From: Sphaerisporangium sp040685555
GTDB taxonomy: Bacteria; Actinomycetota; Actinomycetes; Streptosporangiales; Streptosporangiaceae
Length of the DNA stretch: 64,000 bases
Assembly (NCBI RefSeq): GCF_040685555.1
Contig: NZ_JBFBIK010000014.1
Location: forward strand, 27,770-91,769
Direction of reading: 5' to 3'
Below are positions 36,669 to 45,449 of this stretch, piece by piece. Within the stretch, counting starts at the first letter, position 1, and each line of letters opens with the position of its first letter. Both the position numbers and the translations under genes were made by a program. Below the pieces are notes generated by a model, which saw only the letters and a program-made list of their open reading frames with translations, was not told the origin of the DNA and made no database searches.

Positions 36669-36964
36669 TCCTTACGAGTCAGCGCGGATCGGCGCGGTGG
36701 ACGGGGCGGAGGGCGCTGAGGGGCCGCGACGAACAGGGACACGCCGCAGCCGCAGCCGCAGGCGTTGCCTTTACATTCCAAGCCTGTTGCTCCCCGATCA
36801 ACCGATTTTGCGGGCGCACGGGGACGAGTTCGGCCTGCGGCCGCCCATCCGCGCAAAGGAAAAGTCCCGGCCGGTTCGGTGACCGACCAGGACCCATAGG
36901 CGAATGCCCGAGTACGCGCTTGTCATGGTCAGCGCCGGCCGAGGGCGGCGGCGCTGCCTGAGAG
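36669..36964. other. Region upstream of the ABC exporter genes
   Basis: About 300 bp, presumably with the ABC promoter. A leftward frame starting TTG 36779-36781 after GGGGAG (8 bp spacing) encodes MECKGNACGCGCGVSLFVAA, unusually rich in Cys, and then runs on in another frame into the ABC gene. It is not called as a gene because it overlaps that gene by about 130 bp. Confidence 0.35.
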
Positions 36965-36997
36965 GGCGGGCCGGGGCCGCGCGGCGCCCGGCCCGCC
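36965..36997. terminator. Terminator of the PQQ dehydrogenase gene
   Basis: GGCGGGCCGGG and CCCGGCCCGCC form a perfect 11-bp stem, and the loop (GCCGC/GCGGC) is itself self-complementary. It starts 8 bp past the leftward stop codon at 37005. Confidence 0.85.
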
Positions 36998-37004
36998 GTG
37001 GTGC

Positions 37005-39833
37005 TCAGCTTCCGTAGACCTCGAAGGTGAACAGGGAGTACCCGTACGCCGAACCTCGGGCGGTGCCGTAGATGCGTACGTATCGGGTGGAGGCGTTCAG
37101 GCCGGTGTTGTCGTCCTCGCCGCCGTTGCCGCCGGTCACTGATCGGGCGGTGGTCCAGGTGGTGCCGTTGGGCGAGGTCTGGATCTGGTATGCCGAGCCG
37201 TAGGCTGCCTCCCAGACCAGGCGCACCCGGTTGATGGTGTAGGTGGCGCCCAGGTCGACCTGGATCCACTGCGGGTCGGAGAACGCGCTCGACCACCGGG
37301 TGGTCGCCGAGGCGTCCACCGCGGCCGAGGCCGGGTAGGCGGCCGACTCCACGCTGGAGGCCGTCGCCGGCTTGTTCAGCGCGAGGTTGGTCCCCGTGGG
37401 AGGCGGCCCAGTGCCGCCGCTGGTGAACGAGAACGAGTCGAGGTCGAACAGCGAGCCCGTGCCGCCGGTGAAGACCAGGAACAGGTTCGTCGTCCCGGAC
37501 GGCGGCGTCACGGTGCCGGTGACGTTGGTCCAGGTTTCCCAGCCGCCGGTCGGCGCGACCGTGGCCGTGCCGACCACCGTCCCGGTCGCCGAACCGGCCC
37601 GCAGGGTGATCGTGCCGCCGACGCCCGCCGACGCGACCCGCGCCGTGAAGGACGTGACCCCGGTCAGGTTGTACGGCGTGAACGAGATCCAGTCCCCGTT
37701 CTCGATGTACCCGACCGCGTTGCCGCCGTTGGCGGAGGCCTTGGCGACGACCGTCACGCCCTGCTGGGCGCTGTAGTGCTCGGCCTGGCGGGTCCGCGGC
37801 TGCAGGACGGCCTGCGGCGCGTGGACGGACGTGGTCGAGCCGACGGGGGTGTACTCCGCGTCGAAGACGCCGAAGATGTTCGCGGCGGCGTCGTGTTCAC
37901 CGTCCACGGTGGTCTGGATGGTGCCCGAGCACCCGGTCGCGCTGGTGATCGGGTGACCGTGGCTGTCGTGGCCGAGAATGTAGGTGATCTTCACCCGGCT
38001 GCAGTCGATGGTCGGGGCGTTCGGATCGCTGACGGTGATCTGGAACGGGATCGCGTCGCCGAAGCTGAACACCCGCCCGTTGACCGGGAGGTTGAGCGTG
38101 ACCGTCGGCTTACCGATGTCGATCGTGACGCTCGCCGTGGCGCTGCGGCCGGTGTTGTCGCTCACCGTCAACGTCGCCGTGTACGTGCCGTTGGCGGTGT
38201 AGGTGAACGTCGGGTTGGCCGCGGTCGAGTCGGTGCTGCCGTTGGTCTGGAAGTCCCAGGCGTAGGTGATCGGGTCGCCATCCGGGTCGGTGGTCCCGGC
38301 CGAGCTGAACTGCACGGTGAGCGGCGCGTTCCCGGACGTCGGGTTGGCGCTGGCCACCGCGATCGGGGCCCGGCCGCCGCCTGTGTTGTACTCGATCCTG
38401 TACAGGGCCGAGTTGGCGTCGCCGCCGAACCAGCCGGTGCCGTAGTCGAGCACGTACAACGCGCCGTCCGGCCCGAACTCCATGTCCATCACCTGGGTGC
38501 CGGTGTAGGCGGGGAACGCCTCGATCGTGCCCACCGCGCCGCCGGAGGCCAGGGTGACCGCTTTGATCCACCGTCGGCCGAACTCTCCGATGAACACCTT
38601 GCCGTTCATCGACGCCGGGAACTTCACGTCCGAGTTCAGCGCGGCGTCGTAGTTGTAAACCGGGCCGCCCATCGGAGACAGGCTGCCGCAGCAAAGCTCC
38701 TGCCGGTCCTGGCCGCCGCCGTAGGGCAGCCAGGCCGCGCGCGAGGCCGGGAGCTGGGTGATGCCGGTGTTGTTGGGCGAGTTGTTCACCGGCCCGCCGG
38801 CGCAGTTGAACGAGGCGCCCGAGGGTCCGTTCGGGAACGTGAAGTCGACGTACGGCGCGTTGTACTGCGAGCAGTACGGCCAGCCGTAGAAGCCGGGCTG
38901 GGTGATCCGCTCGAACGCGACCGAGCCGGCGGGACCGCGGCCCGCGTCCGCGGTGCCCGCGTCGGGACCGTAGTCACCGAGGTAGACGGTGCCGGTGGCC
39001 CTGTCCACGCTCATGCGGAACGGGTTGCGGAATCCCATCGCGTAGATCTCGGGCCGGGTATTCGCCGTGCCGGGCGCGAACATGTTGCCCGCCGGGATGG
39101 TGTAGCCGCCGGCCGCGCTCGGCTTGATGCGCAGCACCTTGCCCCGCAGGTCGTTGCTGTTGCCGGCGCTGCGCTGCGCGTCGTAGACCGGGTTGCGGTC
39201 GGCCCGCTCGTCGATCGGCGTGTATCCGCTCGACTCGAACGGGTTCGTGTCGTCACCTGTGGACAGGTAGAGGTTGCCGGCCGCGTCGAAGTCGATGTCG
39301 CCGCCCACGTGGCAGCACATGCCGCGGCTGGTGGCGACGTCGAGGATGGTGACCGCGGAGGCCGCGTTGATGGTGTTGTCCGCGTTGACCGTGTACCTGG
39401 CCAGCCGGTTCACCCCGTTGAACGGGGCGAACTGGGCCGGCGTCCCGTTGGCCGGGGCGTCGCCGCCCGGGGTGGACAGCGGAGGCGCGTAGTAGACGTA
39501 CACCCACCGGTTCGACGCGAAGTTCGGGTCGGCCTTGATGCTCTGCAGGCCCTCCTCGTCATGCGTGTACACCGGGATGGTGAGCGCCACCTTGGTGTTG
39601 CCGAGCACGTCGGTGTAGCGGATCGTGCCGTCACGCGAAGTGTGCAGCACGCCCCGGTTGGGCAGGACGGTCAGGCCCATCGGCTCGCCGGTCTCCGCCA
39701 CGCCCTTGGCCAGCGTCACCTGGGTGTAGCCGGGCGCCGCGAGCGCCGCGGCCTTCGGTGCGGCCTGTGCTGGAGGGGCCAGACTCAGGGCGGCCGTCAG
39801 TACGGCCACACATGAGGCCAGTTTTCGTAACAT
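37005..39833 (-). CDS. Secreted PQQ-type sugar dehydrogenase with PKD, CBM6-like and F5/8 domains
   Basis: 942 residues. Signal peptide 1-25 (ending AQA). Residues about 35-485 form the six-bladed glucose/sorbosone dehydrogenase propeller (EPMGLTVLPNRGVLHTSRDG, LQSIKADPNF, CCHVGGDIDFDAAGNLYLST, and NPFRMSVDRATGTVYLGDYG). A PKD domain follows (about 490-575: PLTVQFSSAGTTDPDGDPIT). Then comes a CBM6-like beta-sandwich (about 685-805; ARQAEHYSAQQG, IENGDWISF) and a C-terminal discoidin/CBM32 domain (about 815-942: NLALNKPATASSVES). It probably oxidises sugars or pyranose units bound at plant or wall polysaccharides. Cofactor type (PQQ) is inferred from the family. Confidence 0.88.
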   Translation of the reverse strand: MLRKLASCVAVLTAALSLAPPAQAAPKAAALAAPGYTQVTLAKGVAETGEPMGLTVLPNRGVLHTSRDGTIRYTDVLGNTKVALTIPVYTHDEEGLQSIKADPNFASNRWVYVYYAPPLSTPGGDAPANGTPAQFAPFNGVNRLARYTVNADNTINAASAVTILDVATSRGMCCHVGGDIDFDAAGNLYLSTGDDTNPFESSGYTPIDERADRNPVYDAQRSAGNSNDLRGKVLRIKPSAAGGYTIPAGNMFAPGTANTRPEIYAMGFRNPFRMSVDRATGTVYLGDYGPDAGTADAGRGPAGSVAFERITQPGFYGWPYCSQYNAPYVDFTFPNGPSGASFNCAGGPVNNSPNNTGITQLPASRAAWLPYGGGQDRQELCCGSLSPMGGPVYNYDAALNSDVKFPASMNGKVFIGEFGRRWIKAVTLASGGAVGTIEAFPAYTGTQVMDMEFGPDGALYVLDYGTGWFGGDANSALYRIEYNTGGGRAPIAVASANPTSGNAPLTVQFSSAGTTDPDGDPITYAWDFQTNGSTDSTAANPTFTYTANGTYTATLTVSDNTGRSATASVTIDIGKPTVTLNLPVNGRVFSFGDAIPFQITVSDPNAPTIDCSRVKITYILGHDSHGHPITSATGCSGTIQTTVDGEHDAAANIFGVFDAEYTPVGSTTSVHAPQAVLQPRTRQAEHYSAQQGVTVVAKASANGGNAVGYIENGDWISFTPYNLTGVTSFTARVASAGVGGTITLRAGSATGTVVGTATVAPTGGWETWTNVTGTVTPPSGTTNLFLVFTGGTGSLFDLDSFSFTSGGTGPPPTGTNLALNKPATASSVESAAYPASAAVDASATTRWSSAFSDPQWIQVDLGATYTINRVRLVWEAAYGSAYQIQTSPNGTTWTTARSVTGGNGGEDDNTGLNASTRYVRIYGTARGSAYGYSLFTFEVYGS

Positions 39834-40755
39834 GATCGGTTGGTCTCGCTTCCTGTCGTACGAGTCCAGACAGGCGTGCGCCGATCACGCCAACGACGCG
39901 GAGAGGTATGGGAATCCGTCAGCGACGTCGTTCGGACAAATGTGTACCGCTGTAGGTAGAACAGTCAACAGGTCTCTGTCAGAGGGTGTGAGTCACCTCG
40001 CCTTCGAGCGCTGCGGGGTCGGGGCAAGCCGTCAGGCGGTGGCGGGTGGACGCGCTGGGGGCATGATCGATATAGCCCGCGCGCCTGCCCCGGCCGCCGC
40101 GGCACGGTGCCAAGCGCCATGGGCGAGGTGGTTCGCTCCCAGCCGCTCCGGCTCGACGGGCGCGCGCACGCGCAGCGGTGCGACCCGGCCGCCGATATCT
40201 GCCGCGGACAGTGACCTTCGTGGCGCAGGAGACGAAAAGTGCGGTGCTGCGGTCGCAAATCGCTGCACCTCCTGAACTTTCGCCATCTTTACGGCTTGTT
40301 CTGGTGTGAGCCTAGAATGTTACGTACATACTGTCCATAGGTTACGGTCGGCTCCACAGGACTTTGCGCCTTCTGCGACAAAAGTCCAGCGTGGTTACTC
40401 GAAACTCCAGCCTCGCGGCACAGAGAAGCGGCAGGTGGTCACCCGGAACCGGTCGTGGCTCACGCCCGGAGCCCCACCGCGGCGGTACCGGCGTGCCGGC
40501 GGGCGAGACGGCCCGGCCCGGCGCACCGAACAGGATTTCGACCTGGGGGACGAAACTCCCCGGGTCGTAGGGAAAGCTCCATCGCCGGCTTCGGCTGATT
40601 ACGTCTCTGCCTGCGACGACGGCCGGACGGGCCAACCGGGGCGCGGATTCCGGACTCTGATCACCCACTTGCTTTTGATTATCTCAGCGAAAATAGCGAG
40701 CACTCCGGCGAAAGCTCTTCCCGGCATAGGCGAAAGCGCGGTACGTTCCACCCGA
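39834..40755. other. Long divergent intergenic region
   Basis: 922 bp between the dehydrogenase and the ROK regulator. It includes AT-rich segments at about 39900-39990 and 40270-40400, likely promoters, and a GC-rich middle with no family-like reading frame. Three CGAAA direct repeats lie at its right end (listed separately). No gene can be supported. Confidence 0.5.
40688..40737 (+). promoter_or_regulatory. Three CGAAA direct repeats on one face of the helix
   Basis: CGAAA occurs at 40688, 40709 and 40731, i.e. 21 and 22 bp apart (two helical turns), each preceded by GC or GGC. They end 20 bp upstream of the ROK regulator ATG. CGAAA motifs are known regulatory elements in streptomycete xylanase promoters, and palindromic versions lie upstream of the GH10 gene in this window. 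Autoregulation by the ROK protein is inferred. Confidence 0.55.
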
Positions 40756-42033
40756 ATGCCTACACCGAGCAAGCGCTTACTCCAGGAGTGGCAGGTGAAG
40801 ACGAACCGGCCGGAGGACTCGCATCAGGCGGCGCTGCTGCGCCTGATGCGTGATGGGCCCCGCTCGCGGGCCGAGCTGGCGGATCTCACTGCGGATCCCA
40901 CGCCGGGCTCCCCGGCGCCGCCGCCCGGCGTCGCGTACCCGCACCCCTGGCCGATGTCGCGTTCGAAGCTCAACGCCGCCCTCGACCAGCTCGTCGGGCT
41001 GGGGCTGGCCGAGACCGATGGTCTCGCGGCCTCCCGGGGTGGCCGCCGCTCGGGCCTGGTACGGCTGTCGCGCGACACCCGGTTCGCGGGGATCGACGTT
41101 GGAGCGACCTCGGTCGACGTCGCCGTCACGGACGGCGAGCTGCGCGTGCTCGGCCACGTGACCGAGCCGTGCGACATCCGGTCCGGCCCGGCCCATGTGC
41201 TCGACCGGGTGCTTGTCCTCGCCGGGAAGCTGCGCGAGCAGGGGGTGTTCACGCAGCTCCACGGCGCCGGGATCGGGGTGCCCGGCCCGGTGAGCTTCGC
41301 CGAAGGGGTCCCGGTCGTGCCGCCGATCATGCCGGGCTGGGACCGGTACCCGGTGCGCGAGACGGTCAGCCAGGAGCTCGGCTGCCCGGCCATGCTGGAC
41401 AACGACGTCAACATCATGGCACTCGGGGAGCTGCACGCCGGGCTGGCCCGTCAGGTGGGGGACTTCCTGCTCGTGAAGATAGGCACCGGCATCGGCTGCG
41501 GCATCGTGGTCGACGGCAAGATCTATCGCGGCGTGTCCGGCAGCGCGGGCGACATCGGGCACATCTGCGTCGACCAGCTCGGCCCGGTGTGCGCGTGCGG
41601 CAACACCGGTTGCCTGGAAGCCTATTCCGGCGGTGCGGCCCTGGCCCGCCAGGCGCAGGCGGTGGCGAGCTCGGGCGCCTCGCCGTACCTGGCGGAACGG
41701 CTGGCGGCCGCCGGGACGCTGTCGGCCGAGGACGTCGCGGCGGCCGCCGCACAGGGCGACTCCGCGGCGGTTCAGCTCATCAGGGACGGCGGGCACCGCA
41801 TAGGCCAGGTCCTGGCGGGCCTGGTCAGCTTCTTCAACCCGGGGCTATTGATCATCGCGGGCGGGGTGGCCCGGCTGGGCCACTTGCTGCTCGCCGAGAT
41901 TAGAAGCGTCGTCTACCGCCGGTCGCTGCCCCTGGCCACCGGCGATCTTCCCATCGTCCTTTCGGAACTGAACGACACCGCCGGGGTCGTGGGGGCGGCC
42001 CGCCTTATCAGCGACCATGTCTACTCCGTCTGA
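40756..42033 (+). CDS. ROK family transcriptional regulator
   Basis: 425 residues from ATG 40756. An N-terminal winged helix (about 20-105: LLRLMRDGPRSRAELADLT, then SRSKLNAALDQLVGLGLAE) is followed by the ROK sugar-kinase-like domain: the phosphate loop FAGIDVGATSVDVAVTD, GAGIGVPGPVSF, LDNDVNIMALGE, and the zinc motif CACGNTGCLE with GDIGH upstream. This is the XylR/NagC layout that senses a sugar or sugar phosphate. An 18-residue Pro-rich loop inside the DNA-binding domain (PTPGSPAPPPGVAYPHPW) is unusual. Neighbours (dehydrogenase, xylanase) suggest sugar-polymer control. Confidence 0.9.
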   Translation: MPTPSKRLLQEWQVKTNRPEDSHQAALLRLMRDGPRSRAELADLTADPTPGSPAPPPGVAYPHPWPMSRSKLNAALDQLVGLGLAETDGLAASRGGRRSGLVRLSRDTRFAGIDVGATSVDVAVTDGELRVLGHVTEPCDIRSGPAHVLDRVLVLAGKLREQGVFTQLHGAGIGVPGPVSFAEGVPVVPPIMPGWDRYPVRETVSQELGCPAMLDNDVNIMALGELHAGLARQVGDFLLVKIGTGIGCGIVVDGKIYRGVSGSAGDIGHICVDQLGPVCACGNTGCLEAYSGGAALARQAQAVASSGASPYLAERLAAAGTLSAEDVAAAAAQGDSAAVQLIRDGGHRIGQVLAGLVSFFNPGLLIIAGGVARLGHLLLAEIRSVVYRRSLPLATGDLPIVLSELNDTAGVVGAARLISDHVYSV

Positions 42034-42153
42034 ATATCGCTCGTACTCCTGTCTGAACACCGCTCGCTCCGATCGCCTGACCCGATCGATCGTCGCCGCC
42101 GGCCCCGCGTCCAGGCGCGTGGCAACGCCACTCCGGGGGCCGGTGGCTCCGCG

Positions 42154-42741
42154 CTACGGTGCCGGGACCAGGCTGCCGGCGGCGTCCGGGCGGTCGATGT
42201 AGAGCTTGTCGAATTCGACGAGCGGGGTGGAGCCGCCGAAGTTGGCGTTGACCTCGCTACGCTCCGCCGAGCTGGGGTTGGCGTTGGTGCAGCTCACCGG
42301 GGCGCTGGAACCGGACATCAGGTCGGTGCAGCGGCCGGTGCGCCGGTCGGGCAGCCCGAGGATGTGGCCGATTTCATGGGTGGCGATGCGCAGGGGGTAA
42401 TAGCCCTGGGCGGTCGCCTCCCTGCCCATCCAGATCGTGCCCCGGCCCAGGCCGGCGACGCTCGTGCGGGGCCAGCCGTTGTCGGCGAGCACCACGAAGT
42501 CGGCGGGCGTGCCCGCCACGAGCCGGACGTTGGTGACGCTGGCGTTCCAAACCTGGGCGGCCTGGTCCATCACGGTGCGGAACTCGGCGGCGCGGGTCGC
42601 GTCGTACCGGAGCACGCGCACGGCGCTCGCCGTCGAGCCGGCGCCGGTGTGCGCGTCCGCCTGAGCGGGCGGCACGGTGGACAGGAAGGCGAGTCCCAGG
42701 AGCAGGGCCGGGACGGCGCGGAGGAACCGTGACATGCGCAT
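42154..42741 (-). CDS. Snapalysin-type secreted metalloprotease (M7)
   Basis: 195 residues from ATG 42741 (GAGGAG upstream). Sec signal peptide 1-28 (ending AQA). The zinc motif HEIGHILGLPD (122-132) matches the snapalysin HExxHxxGxxD consensus, in which Asp is the third ligand. Two Cys pairs (GRCTD, PVSCTN) are as in the family, and no long propeptide is visible. It should be a small neutral endopeptidase cutting before aromatic residues. It is divergent from the nagZ remnant. Confidence 0.92.
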   Translation of the reverse strand: MRMSRFLRAVPALLLGLAFLSTVPPAQADAHTGAGSTASAVRVLRYDATRAAEFRTVMDQAAQVWNASVTNVRLVAGTPADFVVLADNGWPRTSVAGLGRGTIWMGREATAQGYYPLRIATHEIGHILGLPDRRTGRCTDLMSGSSAPVSCTNANPSSAERSEVNANFGGSTPLVEFDKLYIDRPDAAGSLVPAP

Positions 42742-42944
42742 CGGGGTCTCCTCGGTTGGGGGGTGACCACCGCGAGGCACACCGGAAGGATCGCCGGCGC
42801 GGACAGGCCGGTGATCGACGGAGTCCTCGGGTGGGGCTCCCGCCAACGTAAGCGCGGCGGGCCCGGCTGGGGATACGCCAGTTCACCCCTACCACCGTGT
42901 TATGGGACCGGTCGGCGACGGGCGAAGTTTCCATCGAGAAAGCG

Positions 42945-42973
42945 TTGACCATCCGATCGGATGTAAGTAACTT
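42945..42973 (+). promoter_or_regulatory. Promoter with 14-bp palindrome in the spacer
   Basis: TTGACC (42945-42950) and TAACTT (42968-42973) are separated by 17 bp, a fair sigma-70 type promoter. CATCCGATCGGATG (42950-42963) is a perfect palindrome lying in the spacer, where a bound repressor would block RNA polymerase. It serves the nagZ-type gene starting at 43032. Confidence 0.55.
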
Positions 42974-43031
42974 CCAGGCAACGCGGCGACCTTGCATGAA
43001 ATTTACCTACATGCGAGGGGTTGGAGGACAG

Positions 43032-44106
43032 ATGCGTTACCGGCGGTTACTGGCTCTGGCGGCGGCGGTGGTTCTCGGGACGGGGGCGGCGCCGGCCGTG
43101 CACGCTGACGAGGGGAAGGATCCCCGGATCCTCGACAAGATCGCGAACATGAGCCTTGAGGAGAAGGTCGGGCAACTGTTCGTGGCGGACGTCTACGGCG
43201 AGAGCGGGGACACGACCAACCCGGCCGACGTGGCCGCGAACCAGGCGATGTACGGGCCTGACGTCAAGAACGGCGACGACCTCCTCGCCAAGTACAAGCT
43301 CGGCGCGATCCTCTACTTCCGGTGGGCGAACAATTTGAACGACCCCGTCAAGACGGCGGGGCTGTCCAACGACCTGCAGCGGGCGGCGCTGGCGCAGCCG
43401 GCGAGGATTCCGCTCCTGATCGCCACCGACCAGGAGCACGGCGCCGTCTACCGGCTGGACGAGCCGTTCACCGCGTTCCCCGGGCAGATGGCGCTGGGGG
43501 CGACCCGCAGCGCGGGCAGGGCGCTCACCACGGGGATGGTCACCGGCCGGGAGCTGGCCGCGCTCGGCATCAACCAGGACTACGCGCCGGTCGCCGACGT
43601 CAACATCAACCCGGGCAACCCGGTGATCGGCGTCCGCTCGTTCGGGGAGAACACCGAGCTCGTGTCAGCCCTGACGCGAGCCTCCGTCCGCGGTCTGCGA
43701 CAGGGCGGCGTCTCGGCGACCTTGAAGCACTTCCCGGGCCACGGCGACACGGTCACCGACAGCCATACCGGCGTGCCGTGGATCTTCCACACGAAGGAGC
43801 AGTGGGAGCGGATCGACGCGCCGCCGTTCCGGGCCGGCACCGCCGCGGGCGCCGACATGATCATGACGGCGCATGGGCCAGCTCTTCTCCCGGCGGACCG
43901 TGCTGTCCACCGCGGCCGGCCGTACTGGATCGACAAGATGACCGGCTCGACCCAGGTCCGGACCGACATCGACGCCGGGAAGGGCCCGGACGAGGTCGAG
44001 GCCGGCTGGGCCGACGCGCTCAAGGCGTTCGCCGAGATGCGCGAGAAGTACCTGATCTACCAGCGGAGGAACCAGTGGTGCGAGCACTGCCTCCTCATGC
44101 CCCTGA
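43032..44106 (+). pseudogene. Collapsed nagZ-namZ pair (GH3 N-terminus joined to NamZ ends)
   Basis: From ATG 43032 (GGAGG upstream) a signal peptide and the GH3 N-terminal domain are intact for 280 residues (LIATDQEHGAVYR, LGINQDYAPVADV, KHFPGHGDTVTDSH, ADMIMTAH). The rest of the GH3 domain, with its Asp nucleophile, is missing. At 43873 a new start gives MGQLFSRRTVLSTAAG, a Tat signal as expected for the next gene. After 16 codons the sequence jumps to PYWIDKMTGSTQVRTDID and FAEMREKYLIY, the C-terminus of a NamZ/DUF1343 exo-muramidase, which fuses to the GH3 frame. nagZ and namZ are usual neighbours, so two internal deletions explain the structure. An assembly error is an alternative. Confidence 0.75.
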
Positions 44107-44116
44107 GTGGCCGCGC

Positions 44117-44142
44117 GGGGCATCCGAGCCGGCGGATGCCCC
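44117..44142. terminator. Bidirectional hairpin terminator
   Basis: GGGGCATCCG and CGGATGCCCC form a perfect 10-bp stem with a 6-nt loop, between the convergent nagZ/namZ remnant and the xylanase gene (9 bp past the latter's stop). Confidence 0.85.
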
Positions 44143-44150
44143 GGCGTCGC

Positions 44151-45338
44151 TCATCGTCGGGGCTTCTGCGGGATCCTCGGCAGGACGTAGGGCGGCCCGG
44201 CGAAGGCCAGGTCGGCCTTGACGGCGTTGTAGGCGCGCTTGGGCCGGTAGGACTCGTCGTACAGGGTGGCCATGCCCTCCGGGGGGTCGGAGAACCAGCC
44301 GGGCACCCAGGAGTGCCTGTCGCTGAATCCCCAGACGGTGTAGGACAGGCAGTGCCGGTTGGCAAGGCATGCCTGCAGGAGCACGCTGTAGTTCGACGCC
44401 GACGCCTGGAGGCGGGGATTGATCTCGTTGGAGTCGCCCGCACGCACGCCGTCGGTCATCTGGCTACGCACGTCCACCTCGGTGAACGCCGTGGCGAGCC
44501 CGAGATCGGAGAAGGCGTCGAGCGCTTCGAGCACCTGGAAGGCGTCGATGTTCCCGTACTGGGTGCCGAGGTGCCCCTGGCTGCCGACGCCGTCGATGGG
44601 GACGCCGCTCGCGCGCAGTTGCTTGGCCATGGTGTAGACGTACCAGGTCTTGTCGGAGGGGCCGCGGTCGCCGAACGCCTCGATGTTGTAGTCGTTGTAG
44701 AACAACAGGGCGCCCGGGTCGGCGGCGCGGGCCCAGCGGAAGGCGTCGGCGATGTAGCCGGGGCCGAGGTGCTGCGCCCAGAAGCCCTTCAGGTGGATCG
44801 ACGACGGGCTGTCCCACGGGTCGCTGACCGCCTCGTTGACGACGTCCCACTGCCAGATCTTGCCCTTGAAGTGCTTGACGACGGCGGTGATGTGATCGCG
44901 CAGGATGTCACGGAGTCGCGCGTCGCTGATCGTCCCGTCGCTGACGCCCTGGGTGAGCCAGGTCGGCAGCTGGTTCTGCCAGACCAGCACGTGCCCGCGG
45001 ACCTGCTGCTTGTTCCTGCGGGCGAAGTCGATCAACTCGTCGGCCGGACCCCAGTTGTACACGCCCCGGGTGGGTTCGAGCACCTCCCACTTCATGACGT
45101 TCTCAGCGGTGACAGTGGAGAACTGCGACGCGGCGAGCGCGCGGTACTGCGGATCGGCCGCGTCGTGCAGTGCGTCCATGTCGACCGCGGTGCCGATGGC
45201 GAGGTCGTGGCGGGCGGCGAGCGTGCGAAGGCTCTGCTCGGCGATCGTGGGGTGCCGCCCGTCCGCGAGAACAGGCACGGCGCTCAGCGCGCCGGCCAGC
45301 ATGAGCGCGGTGGCACCGACGATCAGGAAACGTTTCAT
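44151..45338 (-). CDS. Secreted GH10 endo-beta-1,4-xylanase
   Basis: 395 residues. Signal peptide about 1-25 (ending PVLA). GH10 barrel: substrate motifs TAENVMKWEVLEP and GHVLVWQNQLP, acid/base Glu169 in WDVVNEAV, nucleophile Glu287 in FTEVDVR, and WGFSDRHSWVPG near the end. All catalytic residues are present. No carbohydrate-binding module is attached. Two CCGAAA-N2-TTTCGG palindromes lie upstream, a pattern linked to xylan-responsive control in streptomycetes. Confidence 0.95.
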   Translation of the reverse strand: MKRFLIVGATALMLAGALSAVPVLADGRHPTIAEQSLRTLAARHDLAIGTAVDMDALHDAADPQYRALAASQFSTVTAENVMKWEVLEPTRGVYNWGPADELIDFARRNKQQVRGHVLVWQNQLPTWLTQGVSDGTISDARLRDILRDHITAVVKHFKGKIWQWDVVNEAVSDPWDSPSSIHLKGFWAQHLGPGYIADAFRWARAADPGALLFYNDYNIEAFGDRGPSDKTWYVYTMAKQLRASGVPIDGVGSQGHLGTQYGNIDAFQVLEALDAFSDLGLATAFTEVDVRSQMTDGVRAGDSNEINPRLQASASNYSVLLQACLANRHCLSYTVWGFSDRHSWVPGWFSDPPEGMATLYDESYRPKRAYNAVKADLAFAGPPYVLPRIPQKPRR

Positions 45339-45359
45339 CGAACTCCCTCGGGATCGCCC

Positions 45360-45373
45360 CCGAAAATTTTCGG
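45360..45373. promoter_or_regulatory. Operator CCGAAA-N2-TTTCGG, copy 1
   Basis: CCGAAAATTTTCGG is a perfect palindrome 22 bp upstream of the GH10 start codon. A shorter palindrome (AACATTATGTT, 45385-45395) lies just beyond. Position and sequence fit a repressor site for the xylanase. Confidence 0.7.
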
Positions 45374-45435
45374 TTCAACAACGAAACATTATGTTAGTAA
45401 AGCTCTCCACGAGAGAAAAGGCCCATGTTGTAATC

Positions 45436-45449
45436 CCGAAATCTTTCGG
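45436..45449. promoter_or_regulatory. Operator CCGAAA-N2-TTTCGG, copy 2
   Basis: CCGAAATCTTTCGG has the same 6+2+6 arms as copy 1, 76 bp further upstream. Two identical arm pairs in one promoter make chance unlikely. Confidence 0.65.

Noticed and set aside
40306..40755. 150-codon N-terminal extension of the ROK regulator
   Set aside because: The extension has no domain, and the family start (MPTPSKRLLQEWQ) with upstream CGAAA repeats indicates ATG 40756.
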